Below are positions 9,750 to 20,469 of a stretch of DNA of 64,000 nt, piece by piece. Under the pieces are notes generated by a model. That model was not told where the DNA came from, did no database searches, and was given only the letters and a program-made list of their open reading frames with translations. This DNA is from Pohlia nutans (lineage: Eukaryota; Streptophyta; Bryopsida; Bryales; Mniaceae), in the NCBI GenBank assembly GCA_022496805.1, contig CM040094.1, positions 18,499,501 through 18,563,500 of the forward strand, written 5' to 3'. The translations under genes were made by a program, and so were the position numbers. Every line of letters begins with the position of its first letter. The stretch's first letter is position 1.

Positions 9750-12700
9750 ATGTCGCTTTCTGTAGCGCAGAAATTGGGGGAGTCGTCGTTGTTCTTGCCA
9801 AAGTTGGGTTTATCACAGCCAGTGAGTGGAGGCTCCTCGAAGCCATTGAGGGTCTCAGCGGTGCGGGGTAGCAACAAGACGAGGTTCTATGATTCCGTTG
9901 CCAGGACGTATGCGAAGAAAGGGAGTTATTTCAGGCGGAAAGACGACAAACCCACGCCGGAACAGAACCGTGGGAATTATGTGAATCGAACCGACACGCA
10001 GATGAAGAGTGCAGGCCAGTGTTTTTTTTTTTTTTTTTTGGTCAGAAGACAGTTTAGCATTTTTGCTACTTTTCTATATCTTGAAGGGCAATCCAGATGC
10101 TCTTTTCACATTAATATATAGGTAATATCAGGGTAATACACATGTGCTAGTTAGGCAATACCTGGGTGATACATAGGGTTTAAAGAGGCTACACATCGTA
10201 GAAAAGCTGGCTATTATTCCTTTGTTTTTTTTTCAAATTTTTTTGTATCAATTAGCCAGCCCAAATTTGATGTAGCAATAATCAGTCCAAAAGATTTTCG
10301 TTTGTGCAGGCTACTTCCGAATTTACAGAGTGGAGGTATCGCTGGAGACAGATTTGGGGAAAGATTACTTTGAGGTTTCGGATGCTGTGTTGGAGTCCAC
10401 TGCTGCGGCGCTCGGTTGCCAGGTGCAATTCATGCTCTTTTTCGAACCTGAATTTTTGTTAGTGCATTTCTTGTAGCTAAGTAGTCCCATCGTGTAATTG
10501 AACAAACGTTCAGCGAGTTTTTCCATACCCCTGTTTTGGTGCAGGGTTTAGGGTTTAAGGATGAATTGCTATGAACGATATTTGTATTGTCCTGTCGATT
10601 TGCAGTCTGAAATGTTGCGATTCTGAACTTCATTTCATAGAATGTTTTTCTGCTCTTTCTGGAATCTGAATTTTTGTTAGTGCATTTCTTGTAGCTAAGT
10701 AGTCCCATCGTGTAATCGAACAAATGTTCAGCAATTTTTTCCATACCCCTATTTCGGTGCAGGGTTTTAGGGTTTAGGGTTTAAGGAGGAATTGCTATAA
10801 CGATATTTGTATTGTCTTGTGGATATGCAGCCTGAAATGTTGCCACGTTCTGGTCTTACGGTACTTCGCAAGTCGTTCGACGCTCGCAAGGTACTCAACC
10901 CCGAAAGGATTCATGGTTTTATCCCCTAAGCGTCCATTGTGTATTTTCTTTAGTGTAGAAAAATTGGACGCCCTGCTGCAACTTATCTGTTTCTGTGAAA
11001 ATGAAGTCAGTTTGACATGATCGACACTGTTGATCTTGTAGTGTAGAACAAGAGCTTTAAAACGATGTATTGCTATCAGAAAACCGAGGTAAATTGAGAG
11101 AATGCCACCGTTGCAGAGTTCAGAGATGGAGATGGTCATCTTGAGCGTTTTAGACGCTTAGGGGTTAAAATGAGCAACTCGATTGATCATATTGTGAAAA
11201 TGAAAGATCATTGCAGAAATAAATAAAATTGGACTAAAGAAATTCTTCATATGACTGCTAAAAAAATCTAAAGCCCGATTTTGAAAAGCCTCATGTGTAT
11301 GATGCTTTTTGATCACCTTTTGCTGTCAGCTTTCTAATGGCTTGTATCTTTGGAATTGTGAAGGACCCGAAATTCGTGTACACAGTAGAGCTGGACATAG
11401 AGGAGTGTCTGAAGCAAAAGCCTGGCATCAATTCATTCCTGTCCAAGTTACGTGCCAAGCCTGCAAGGCTTGAGTTCTCCAAAACGCCATGGGCGCCGTT
11501 GGATGTCATTTCCGTTCTCGCCCGTGAAGGAGAGTCTGTATCTACAGCTGAACTTGATGATCATTTGCAAGGCCCTCATACGGAACAAAACGGAGGCTCA
11601 ACCACAGGGCGTAGACTTGGTGAGTTTATGAAAAAAGCTTCAATGCGTCATACTAAGAATGTTTTCATGTCATCTTTCATTTTCTCCGTCACTTCAAGCA
11701 TTTTAAACATTTCAACTTCATTGGGAGATCACTACTTTGGGTACAAGATTCAAACTCCCTTGATGAAATCATTCTAAGTAGAAGGTCGTAGACCACTATT
11801 AACCTTAAAGGACCAAGAAGCCCAAATCGTGCCTTGTGTTTTTTGAGCAGTTTTGAGTAGGTCCTACGTAGACTTCCTTTTGTTTTAATTTCTTTGTTTG
11901 TGACTTGCATATGCAATGTTCCTCACTAATTCCAGTGATATAAAATTTGATCCCAACTGGGTTATATGTTTTACAATACGACTGTTTGAATTTTCCAATT
12001 TAAAACCATGAATCCTTGGTCCTTGACAGCAGACAACCCCATTTCCATTCAAAGATCAGGGGCCATAGATATTTAGCCAAGTCATGCGTACACCACTTGC
12101 TAATTGAAAGCCAACCAAGTGTATGAATAGATGAGCTGTTGTTGGTGTAATATTTTAGTATCCTCTACCTTATTATATGTTGATTTCAGCCATGCTAGTT
12201 TCTAAGTGTGTATGAAGCTCATCTTTATCTGATTTGTCTTGTAGGGCAGGAGAAGGCGAAAGTTGTGGTGGTGGGAAGTGGGCCAGCCGGGTTATTTGCT
12301 GCTCTAGTGCTGGCTGAGACGGGAGCCAAAGTGACGCTTGTGGAGAGGGGGCAACCTGTGGAAGGTCGGGGCAGAGACATTGGCGCTCTCATGGTTCGCC
12401 GTTTGTTGAATGCGGAGAGCAATCTTTGCTATGGAGAGGTTGGTGGTCATGAACATGGACTCTCATTTTTGAGTGTTTAACCCCTAAGTGTATTTTCTGT
12501 AGTGTAGGAAAATTGGACCCCCTGCTGCAAATCATCTGTTTGTGTGAAAATGACTTCAGTTTGCACAATCAACACTGTCGATCTTGTAGTGTAGAACAAT
12601 AGCTTTAAAATGATGTATTGCAATCAGAAAACCGAGGTAAAACGAGAAAATGCCACCGTTGCAAAGTTGGGCCATATTGGGCGTTTCAGATGCTGAGGGG

Positions 12701-15700
12701 TGAATCGGTATGCTCTTTTGCTTAGGTCCATGCTCAATGTCCTTGAGGTCCTTACATGCTCAATGTCTGATCTCTTTTATTCTGTAGGGAGGAGCAGGGA
12801 CTTGGAGTGACGGAAAGTTGACGACTCGCATTGGGAAAAATGGTGGCAGTGTGCAAGCTGTTAGTTCATATTGCCTCACTTTGCATTTGTACATGATGTA
12901 GTATTGTGTTTTATGAGAAGGTCTGGTCTGCATATATTCTGGCTTTGCATGCTCTTGAGTCTGAGTGGTGCTTTTCTATAAATAGAAAATCTCTAATATG
13001 TGTCCGGTTAGATTGTGAAGGTGTAAGAATTTTCAGGTTAAAAGTGCAGTTCTTGCACGCAATAGGAGTTGTAGTCACGAGTTTGGAAAAATAACGCCAT
13101 TTTTACATGTAGGTGTTGGCGACTCTGGTCCGCTTTGGAGCTCCTGCCAGCATATTAATGGATGGGAAGCCCCATGTTGGGACGGACCGGCTTATTCATA
13201 TTCTACGGGCCTTACGCCAGCACTTGCTCACTCTTGGTGTAGTGGCTTTTTCCCTTACTTAACCTATAGTGTGAATGTTGTCTTCTTTTGTAGTTTTCAA
13301 GCACTACAGTTTGCATCGAAGGTGTCTGATTACAGTCTTGAATCCTCTCGTACATGCACATTCCTCTGCTTTCAAGTGTGTAGTACCACGTACCCGTATT
13401 TTAGGGCCACAATCTTTAGATTGAGCTACGTCTGAGTTGTATCTGTCCGGAAACAACTGTCCTAGTTTTTGGCGTGTTTTAACTTAAAAAATATTTTGGC
13501 CACAAAATGCCATCTCAATACTCAAAAAATGGTCTATCTGTAGTAGTAGTATGTAGTTTTGTGTTACTCTCATTGTCCACCCCGTTTGAAGTGGGCAGAG
13601 CTCACGTTTGAAGTATAAAACATAGGACAAAATATTGCATAAAAAAAATGCCAAAACCTAGGACAAATATTTACGGACGGAGGGAGTAGTAAACTTGAGG
13701 GTTGCATTATGAGATACATTTTAATTCGTAGGAGAGGTTTTAAGCTTTGAAATTATTGAATGTATGGTGAATGTTGCAGGTAACACTTCTCTTTGGAACA
13801 AGAATGGATGATCTTGTTGTCCGTAATGGGCGTTTAGTGGGTATTCAAGTATCCCCTGTTACTGAAAATTCAGATAGTGCTTGTCCAACTACTCTCGAAG
13901 CTGATGCTGTTGTCCTTGGTGTTGGTCACTCCGCACGCGATGTCTACGAGAATCTCCATAGTCACAATGTGCTCATGACTCCTAAGGACTTTGCTGTAAG
14001 CTTCTGATACTCTCCTCCTTGTACGCGAAAATTGTGATTTAGTATCTAGTGAGAATTGATGTCTTTTACCACAGTTCGTTCAAAGGTGAGGAGAAATAGT
14101 GTCCCTAAAGCATATAGTAGTTTGCCACTTGTCATTCCCACTGAGAATGCCGTGTTCCTTCCAGATGATGAGAGTGACATGAGCTGTTTATTATAAAGTT
14201 GATTGGAAGACTACATCCATATGAAGTTTTTATCATTTTAAATTTTACAGTAAAAGGTTTTTCACAAGGACACTATTGATCTCCAAAAAGTCAAATTAGG
14301 GTCCGTGATGACAAATAGTGTCCCAGATACTAAATCACAATTTTAGTGTACTGAAGGGATTGACGAACTTGAGAGATGTATTGGCTCCAGGTGTAACAGC
14401 AACCCAGCTAATAGGTTGGTTCAGGGTGCAATAAGTTCTGAGGCTACGTGAATTTTCATTTTTTTCCTTCGGAGCTGATGGTGCATGGTTCTAAATGACA
14501 GGTGGGATTCCGCGTTGAACATCCGCAGGAGCTTATAAACGAGATGCAGGTAATACCCTTGTGACATGCTCTTGCTTGAGCGTACTGTCTGGTTGTCTAC
14601 TTTCACATGCTCCGGAAATAACTGTCCTAGTTTCTGGCGTGTTTTAACTCTTTGGGCTGCCGTCTCAGTACTCAAAAAATGGTCTATCTTTAATAGTAGT
14701 ATGTAATTTTTGTGTCACTCATTGCCCGCCCCGTTTGAAGTGGACGGGGCTCATGTTTGAAGTATAAAACATAGGACAGATATTGCAAAACAAAAAATGC
14801 CAAAAACTAGGACAATTAGTTTTGGACAGAGGGATTGACGGGTTCAGACATTGCTTGCCATGTGACTATTGTTCATTCTATTGCAGCTCTTACAATTAGC
14901 AACATTTTATCTGGGTGTAATGTTAAGATAGTGTGCCAATATTTTCTGTGTAGTTCTAAGGTTGATTTTCATTGCTGTACGTGAGGTTTCTCTTGCAGTA
15001 CCACAAATGGGCCTCTGAAGTGCAACGTGGGAAAGGTAAAGTCCCTGTTGCTGATTATAGAGTGGCCACGAACATAAATGCTGGCAAGTCGAAAGATGAG
15101 GTTCTCTCTCGTGGCTGTTACTCTTTCTGCATGTGCCCAGGTGGACAGGTTCGTACTCTCAACCCTTAAACGTCCAGGGTTTTTTCCTCATTTTTGAACA
15201 CCATATTCACAACTTTCCTTTCATTTCTTTTTGTACATTATATTGTACACAAAAATGAAGCAAAATATGTAATTTATTATTACCTTAATTGATCAAATTA
15301 GCAATTTTTTTCATTGCTACAAAGTAGGTCATCAAAAGTACTCGTGAGACCATTTTTTGGTCTTTCCTCAATTTGGATGACGGGAGGAACCTAAAATCAG
15401 AAATTTAAAAGACCAGTATTCATCCCTCCAAATGTGTGTCAAAGTGTTTTTCAAATGTTTTTGAATTCATCCCTCTAAATGTTGTTTCCGTGTTGCCTAA
15501 ACAGAGTTGTCATGTCACTTTGAATGTAATTTTCTATACTTGCCTATCCAATGTGGGATTTATGTTGAACACGTTTAATTCCTTTCTTTATGCTATGTTA
15601 CTTTGATATTTGTCAGATAGTGCCGACCAGCACAAATGAGTCGGAGCTCTGTATCAATGGTATGTCCTTCTCCAAGCGCTCATCACGGTGGGCTAACGCT

Positions 15701-18338
15701 GCCCTTGTAGTCACTGTACCATCTGAGGACTTTGAGCCCTTGATTCGCGAACATGGTCCACTTGCTGGCATTGCCTTCCAGGTACGATTTAGTGAAGAAA
15801 TAAGCTCGGAAATAAGTGCGATTTTGAGCGGTCTTCTGCATTCATTATACCGCATCATGGTTGCACTGCATTTCACTCAACTTTCCGCTTCTTTGTTGAT
15901 TCAGATGGTTTCAGAATCGGAAGCAATAGTATATATAAAGACATGTATTAATGTTGAGTTCTTTATGTTACTCAGAGAGCTCTTGAGAGGGATGCAGCCG
16001 TTCTTGGAGGTGGCAAGCTTGTAGCGCCTGCACAGACTATAACAGACTTCTTGGAGGACAAGCTGTCAGGTTTGACTTGGTTCCTGTCAAATACTCCCTC
16101 TGTCCGGAAATGACTGTCCTAGTTTTTGGCATTTTTCACTTAACGTTTTTTTTTTTTTTTTTCCAAAAAAAACCGTCTTAGCACTCAAAAAATGGTTTAT
16201 CTTTGATAGTAGTATGTAGTTTTTGTGTCACTCTCATTGTCCGCCCGTTTGAAGTGGACAGGGCTCACGTTTGAAGTAAAAAACATAGGACAAAAACTAG
16301 GAAATAGAAAATGTCTAAAACTAAAACAATTATTTCCGGACAGAGGGAGTATTTGGCTTCCCGTGCAAGGTGCTTTGTTGTTCCGGTGTTACTGAATGCA
16401 ATACGGAGAAATCATCCTACTTAATGGAAGGTTGTGCTTACCTTTTATTTTGTTTTGATTTTCATTATGGCTTGTTGTATTCAATTTGTCAGGAGATGAG
16501 TTGCCGTCATCCAGTTACCGACTTGGTGTTCGAGCTGCTCCTTTGCATGAACTGTTACCATCGCACCTCACTCATACATTGAAAGAAGCTTTGGTTGCCT
16601 TTGATGCTCAAGTAAGCAATTTTTTTTTTACTATGTCAGATATTTCGAGTCGTTTGTTTCTTTGTCTGATTGGTCCCTGTGGGTTTAATTTAACCCTTCA
16701 TGGGGATAGTAGATACGTTGGCGTATATTTGACATTTTGTTGTAAGTGAAAGTTCCAAATTGAGACCCTAGTAGCTCATTAACCCCTAAACGTCCGAATG
16801 TGTCTTTGTGACCAGTAGAATACGGTGTATTTTGGTTGTATTTGAAATGGATCCACACCTTTAATGAGTTTGAGTTCAAAAAAGAAGTTAGAATTTAGAT
16901 CAATGAGGTTCTAGTGAGTTCTTGAGATCTCAATTTAGAGTTTCTTGTTGGTAGCAAATCCCAATCATACGACAACGTATATACTATCCCCATGGGACGT
17001 TTAGGGGTTAAAACCATGTCGACATGAATTTTAAATTCACTTTTGATCTTAAACCATACGAGGTGTAGAACCATGCCAAATGCAATGAAATATTGTTGTA
17101 TAATACTGGTCGGAATGGGCACTCTGGACCTTTAAGGGTTAAGTGTTTGAATACATGATAGTTATCATGTGGCTCCGCCAATCAAGAACTTTGTACTTTC
17201 AGCCATTGTTGTATGATAAGAGCTTTCTTGGCTTTGTACAGTTACCTGGATTCATAAGTGAGCGTGGGCTTCTTCATGGAATTGAGGTAAATCTCATATT
17301 TTCTTGGATAATATTAGTGGTCATCTAACACGCTAACTGCTTAAAGTATGTTCTCACTCGGTGTTCAGAGAGGTGTTAGTGAGGGTCTTAGGAATGAATT
17401 TAGTTATAGTTCTGGACTACATTCATTTTGTTAAGATCACTTCTAACACCAATTGAAATAAGGTAGAGGTATCCATAGCCAATAAGTGTGCCCCATAACT
17501 AATTTGTAGACCTTCTAGAAGTTGTGTTTCATGGATTCAAAAGCCAACACATTGTTGGCCAATACAAAGGATCTTTATGTTTCTGGAATTGATATCATTG
17601 TTGTCAGTCATAGGTGAACCTATATATTAGTCATGAGTTTCAAGGAACTTTAAAAAAATTATTTTTTGAATAATTATAATTTTGAGAAATGCAAATTTGA
17701 AAGAATTACCATTCTACCAAGCATTCTACAGAATCTCTCTTTCTCTATGAAAGAAAAATTGATCTCATTGTTGAAACTTTTGTATTTTCCATTCTAAAAA
17801 TCTTACTTTATCCGTTATGGATAATTCAATTAGTAGGAACTCTGGTTCTCTTTCGAGGCCGACGTGAATAAAGTGTTTGTTTGACCAAGACTTACCCATG
17901 ATTCAATGTCCATAGGACAAAGTACCAGTGGTGCAAGATTACTCCCCCTTCTCAAGGGTAGACACTATAAGGGTGTTTCTACCACCAGTGGAAACGCTTT
18001 GTTTATAAGGAGTTACATGGCTGAACAGCACAAACAAGGTGTAAAAGTAAATCTAGGGTAAATACTAAGGCAGAGACTATGCGACTAGCCGCTTGTTTGA
18101 ATCTCTTTTTTTGTTGTTGATGCAGACGAGAACGAGCTCGCCAGTACGAATTGAACGCAACAAGGAGACATTCGAGTGCGTGTCATTGCCGGGGCTGTTT
18201 CCTGTGGGTGAAGGAGCTGGATACGCTGGTGGCATTGTGAGTGCTGCTGTCGATGGGATGCATGTTGCCTTTGCTCTTGCCAAGAAATTCAACCCGGAGC
18301 TTCAAGCTGCTCCATCACACTTTGGACTCAAAGACTAG
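9750..18338 (+). CDS. PDE327: Plastid-type FAD/NAD(P)-binding oxidoreductase, PDE327-like, 15 exons
   Basis: Exons, all GT-AG and phase-consistent: 9750-10008, 10310-10422, 10831-10890, 11364-11619, 12245-12438, 12788-12859, 13113-13238, 13780-13995, 14502-14549, 14999-15148, 15617-15781, 15976-16069, 16493-16611, 17242-17286, 18126-18338 (709 residues). The Ser-rich, Arg/Lys-bearing N-terminus looks like a plastid transit peptide. A Rossmann FAD site (VVVVGSGPAGLFAALVLAE, exon 5) is followed by YGEGGAGTWSDGKLTTRIG across the exon 5/6 junction and by GVGHSARDVY in exon 8. The last exon has LPGLFPVGEGAGYAGGIVSA, the second FAD contact. This is the order seen in the bacterial 'NAD(FAD)-utilizing dehydrogenase' family; the Arabidopsis homologue is, to my recollection, PDE327, a pigment-defective locus. 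Substrate unknown. Exon 1 and 4 boundaries are the least certain. Eight mobile elements or repeats sit in its introns without visible damage to exons. Confidence 0.88.
10037..10270. repeat. Interspersed repeat family J, copy in PDE327-like intron 1
   Basis: Shares CAGTTTAGCATTTTTGCTAC, GAGGCTACACATC and ATCAATTAGCCAGCCCAAAT-type segments in the same order with 22250-22507; an inverted copy is at about 46978-47240. It contains repeated short AATACCTGGGTGATAC-type motifs. Ends and class unclear. Confidence 0.75.
10447..10846 (+). repeat. Tandem duplication of intron 2 tail with decoy splice acceptor
   Basis: Unit one (about 10447-10622) and unit two (about 10665-10846) are near-identical and share TTTTTGTTAGTGCATTTCTT, AGTAGTCCCATCGTGTAAT and GGTGCAGGGTTTAGGGTTTA. 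Both end in an intron-like TGCAG followed by TCTGAAATGTTG or CCTGAAATGTTG. The second is the acceptor of exon 3 (10831). The first (AG at 10605) is a decoy that would read into TGA after six codons. Confidence 0.85.
10919..11168. mobile_element. TTAA element family E5, in intron 3 of the PDE327-like gene
   Basis: Left end TTATCCCCTAAGCGTCC (one base off TTAA), right end GACGCTTAGGGGTTAA. The interior (TATTTTCTTTAGTGTAG, ATCGACACTGTTGATC) is shared with copies at 12477, 18538, 43572, 47611 and 60617. Non-coding. Confidence 0.8.
11799..12026. mobile_element. TTAA element family E6, degenerate, in intron 4
   Basis: Left end TTAACCTTAAAGGACCAAG; the right end decays after ATCCTTGGTCCTTGA. The interior is an inverted match to 22897-23135 and 23524-23762 (AAAACCATGAATCCTTGGTC against its complement there). 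Confidence 0.65.
12477..12704. mobile_element. TTAA element family E5, in intron 5
   Basis: Left TTAACCCCTAAGTG, right GATGCTGAGGGGTGAA. The interior is over 80% like the E5 copy at 10919 by eye. The right TTAA has decayed to TGAA. Confidence 0.75.
13436..13686. mobile_element. Stowaway-like MITE, in intron 7
   Basis: Left end degenerate (TCTGTCCGGAAACAACTGTCC), right end TACGGACGGAGGGAGTA. Interior CTCATTGTCCACCCCGTTTG is shared with the copies at 14605 and 16094. Confidence 0.75.
14605..14834. mobile_element. Stowaway-like MITE, in intron 9
   Basis: Ends GCTCCGGAAATAACTGTCC and TTTTGGACAGAGGGA. Its interior CTATCTTTAATAGTAGTATG contains a single TTAA (on the other strand), the empty version of the site used by the E6 element at 23524. 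Confidence 0.75.
16094..16349. mobile_element. Stowaway-like MITE, in intron 12
   Basis: Ends CTCCCTCTGTCCGGAAAT and ATTTCCGGACAGAGGGAG flanked by TA on both sides (16092-16093 and 16350-16351), the Tc1/mariner Stowaway signature. It is the best preserved of the intronic copies. Confidence 0.88.
16690..17142. mobile_element. TTAA element family E7, outer copy, in intron 13
   Basis: Left TTAACCCTTCATGGGGATAG, right CTGGACCTTTAAGGGTTAA. It matches the uninterrupted copy at 54239-54471 (AGTATATACGTTGACGTATA, ATACACCGTATTCTACTGG) but is split near 16779 by a second E7 element. Confidence 0.8.
16779..17011. mobile_element. TTAA element family E7, inner copy nested in E7
   Basis: Perfect ends TTAACCCCTAAACGTCC and GGACGTTTAGGGGTTAA. 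It lies in the opposite orientation to the outer copy, between GTAGCTCA and AACCATGTCG of that copy; the sister at 54239 has ACTCATTAGAACC there. Confidence 0.85.
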
Positions 18339-18537
18339 TCTCCACTTTAGATCCACTTTGTTTGAAACTGGATGCAGATTAGTTGTAGCTCTATATGCCT
18401 ATTGTTTGATCTTCTAAAGGAAGAGATTCTTATGTGATTCAAGTTGTTTCACAGCTTCTCAAAAATTCTAAGTTACTAGTATAGCTATGTGTGCTCAAAT
18501 ATGTGTGTGCTCATGCTTTAATTCTTGTTAACCCCTA

Positions 18538-18735
18538 AGCGTCCACCGTGTATTTTCTGTAGTGTAGAAAAATTGGACCCCTGCTGTAAATCATCCGTTT
18601 GTGTGAAAATGACTTCAGTTTGACATGATTGACACTGTTGAGCTTCTAGTGTAGAACTAGAGCTTTAAAAAATGATGTATTGCAATTAAAAAACTGAAGT
18701 AAAATGGTTTCATTTAGCTTAACGCTTAGTCTGTT
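18538..18735. mobile_element. TTAA element family E5, downstream of the PDE327-like gene
   Basis: Left end TTAACCCCTAAGCGTCCACC; interior TGTATTTTCTGTAGTGTAG as in other E5 copies. The right end is degenerate (TTAACGCTTAG). Confidence 0.65.
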
Positions 18736-20218
18736 GTTACGAATCTATCATGATCAGCTCATGATCAAGCTAATTAAACATAGTTGTAAAGTCATGGTGT
18801 AGTTTGGTTTGTAACTTGTTTTTTGGCTTACATTGAAAACATGCCAGTTCTTTTTTTTAGATTTTATTTGATTTTTAATTCAAATTTGACTTTTTTTTGG
18901 AATGGCAACAACTCATAATTGCATTAGCATTGAGCTGGTTTTAAAAATAAATTGAGGCTTTGGCCGTTCCACCCTTGCAACTTTAAGTCTAAGTCAAATC
19001 CTAGCAACTTCAAGCACCGAAGCATGATTTCAATGCATTTGGTCCCTAAACTATAACATTCTTGCCCTAGTGTGGAAACCATCCTTCTAGAGCATGTATA
19101 GTACCTAGTAGTTTTTTTTTAATAGAATTATTTTGCTAAAAAAATAAATAGAAGTATAGAAACAAAGAAGAGTCAGAGAGGTTAACCACAATGGATTTAA
19201 AGAGGACAAAATGGCCAAAGGTGATGTAAAATCCTTTGTTTTCTTCTCCTACACAATTTTTTTTCTAAGTTTCTCTTTAGAAAATTACCACTTGAGATAA
19301 AAATGTACAAAGTGAACTACAAAATTGGAATCAAACTAATATCAAGTTATACAAAAAAAATAACTCTTTATGGCACATTGGGTAATTTTCCTACAAAGAT
19401 GGGATTTTGTAGGGTCATGAATGTTGCTGTATGATAGATTGGTGTTACAATTGAATTTCTATGTCAAATTTTGGAAGGTCCACGTCACTCCAAACCAATC
19501 ACAAAATGACATGTGGTAACTTTTAACAAATATTAATTAATTTATGTCAAAACCGACCAAGATATAGGGTAGGAAGATAGGGTTGGTATAAAATATTTAA
19601 AAAAATAATCGCTAAAAGTTTAGAGAAATTTTTTTTCCCTTTTTTTTAGTGAAAAAAAAGAGATTATTGAAAAAACATATTTGAATGTTCTACTTTTGAA
19701 ACCTTTTTTTTCCCAATTTTTTTTGAATTATTTGGCATGAAAGTGCCAATGCTACTGATCTATGGTATTACGGAAGGAAGAAAAACAAACACACCATACC
19801 TTTACAACCTATTGATTACAACCCAATAGTTATAGTTAAACCCTAAACCAAAAGCTCGTGATTTATTTTATCACTGGTTACTGGTTATTAGAGTGTCTAC
19901 TCTTGAAAAGGGGGAGTAAGGTTGAGGCACCTAAAAACCGACCATGTATACAAAACCAACGACCCTTGCCTAATTTCTAGATTTTCAATGGGAAGATGTA
20001 CCTCGTTTGTACATTAGAGCATGTGATTGGTTTTTGGTAAACCTATAATTTTCACTTTACTTATTCAAATAACTGATTGTTTTAGGTGCCTCGGCCTTAG
20101 TCTTACACCTAGGGCTCTTTGTCTGGTAGGCACTGATTCATTGATGAGATGAACATATGCCTTATTCACGCCAGCCTCAAAAGAGGACCAAAGTTTCTAT
20201 CTATATATCTATCTAGCT
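18736..20218. other. AT-rich intergenic region
   Basis: No gene, RNA gene or clear repeat pair seen. It has many short homopolymer tracts and separates the PDE327-like gene from the small gene at 20470. Confidence 0.5.
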
Positions 20219-20238
20219 AAAACCCTAAAACCCTAAAC
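20219..20238. promoter_or_regulatory. Telo-box cluster upstream of the small gene
   Basis: Two telomere-like units, AAAACCCTAAAACCCTAAAC, lie about 230 bp before the ATG at 20470. A promoter role is inferred from position. Confidence 0.5.
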
Positions 20239-20469
20239 CAAAAGCATTTAGGGACATCCATGCATGGAAGGAAAGTGTGAGCTTCCCCACTCAGCTCTTC
20301 GAAAGACCTTTGCATTCATTGCCGTTTTGGACCCACAGAATAGGAACTGGGATTGTAGGGCATCTCAAGTTCAGAGCCAGACTTCCCAAATTGGGTTCAC
20401 AATTTTTTTTCTTTTTCCGGAGAAAACCAGTTCGGTGATGAGGCTCAAATTTCGTAGAAGCAAAATGAG

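Noticed and set aside
15167..15600. TTAA element in intron 10 of the PDE327-like gene
   Set aside because: A left-end-like CAACCCTTAAACGTCC is present, but no matching right end was found before exon 11.
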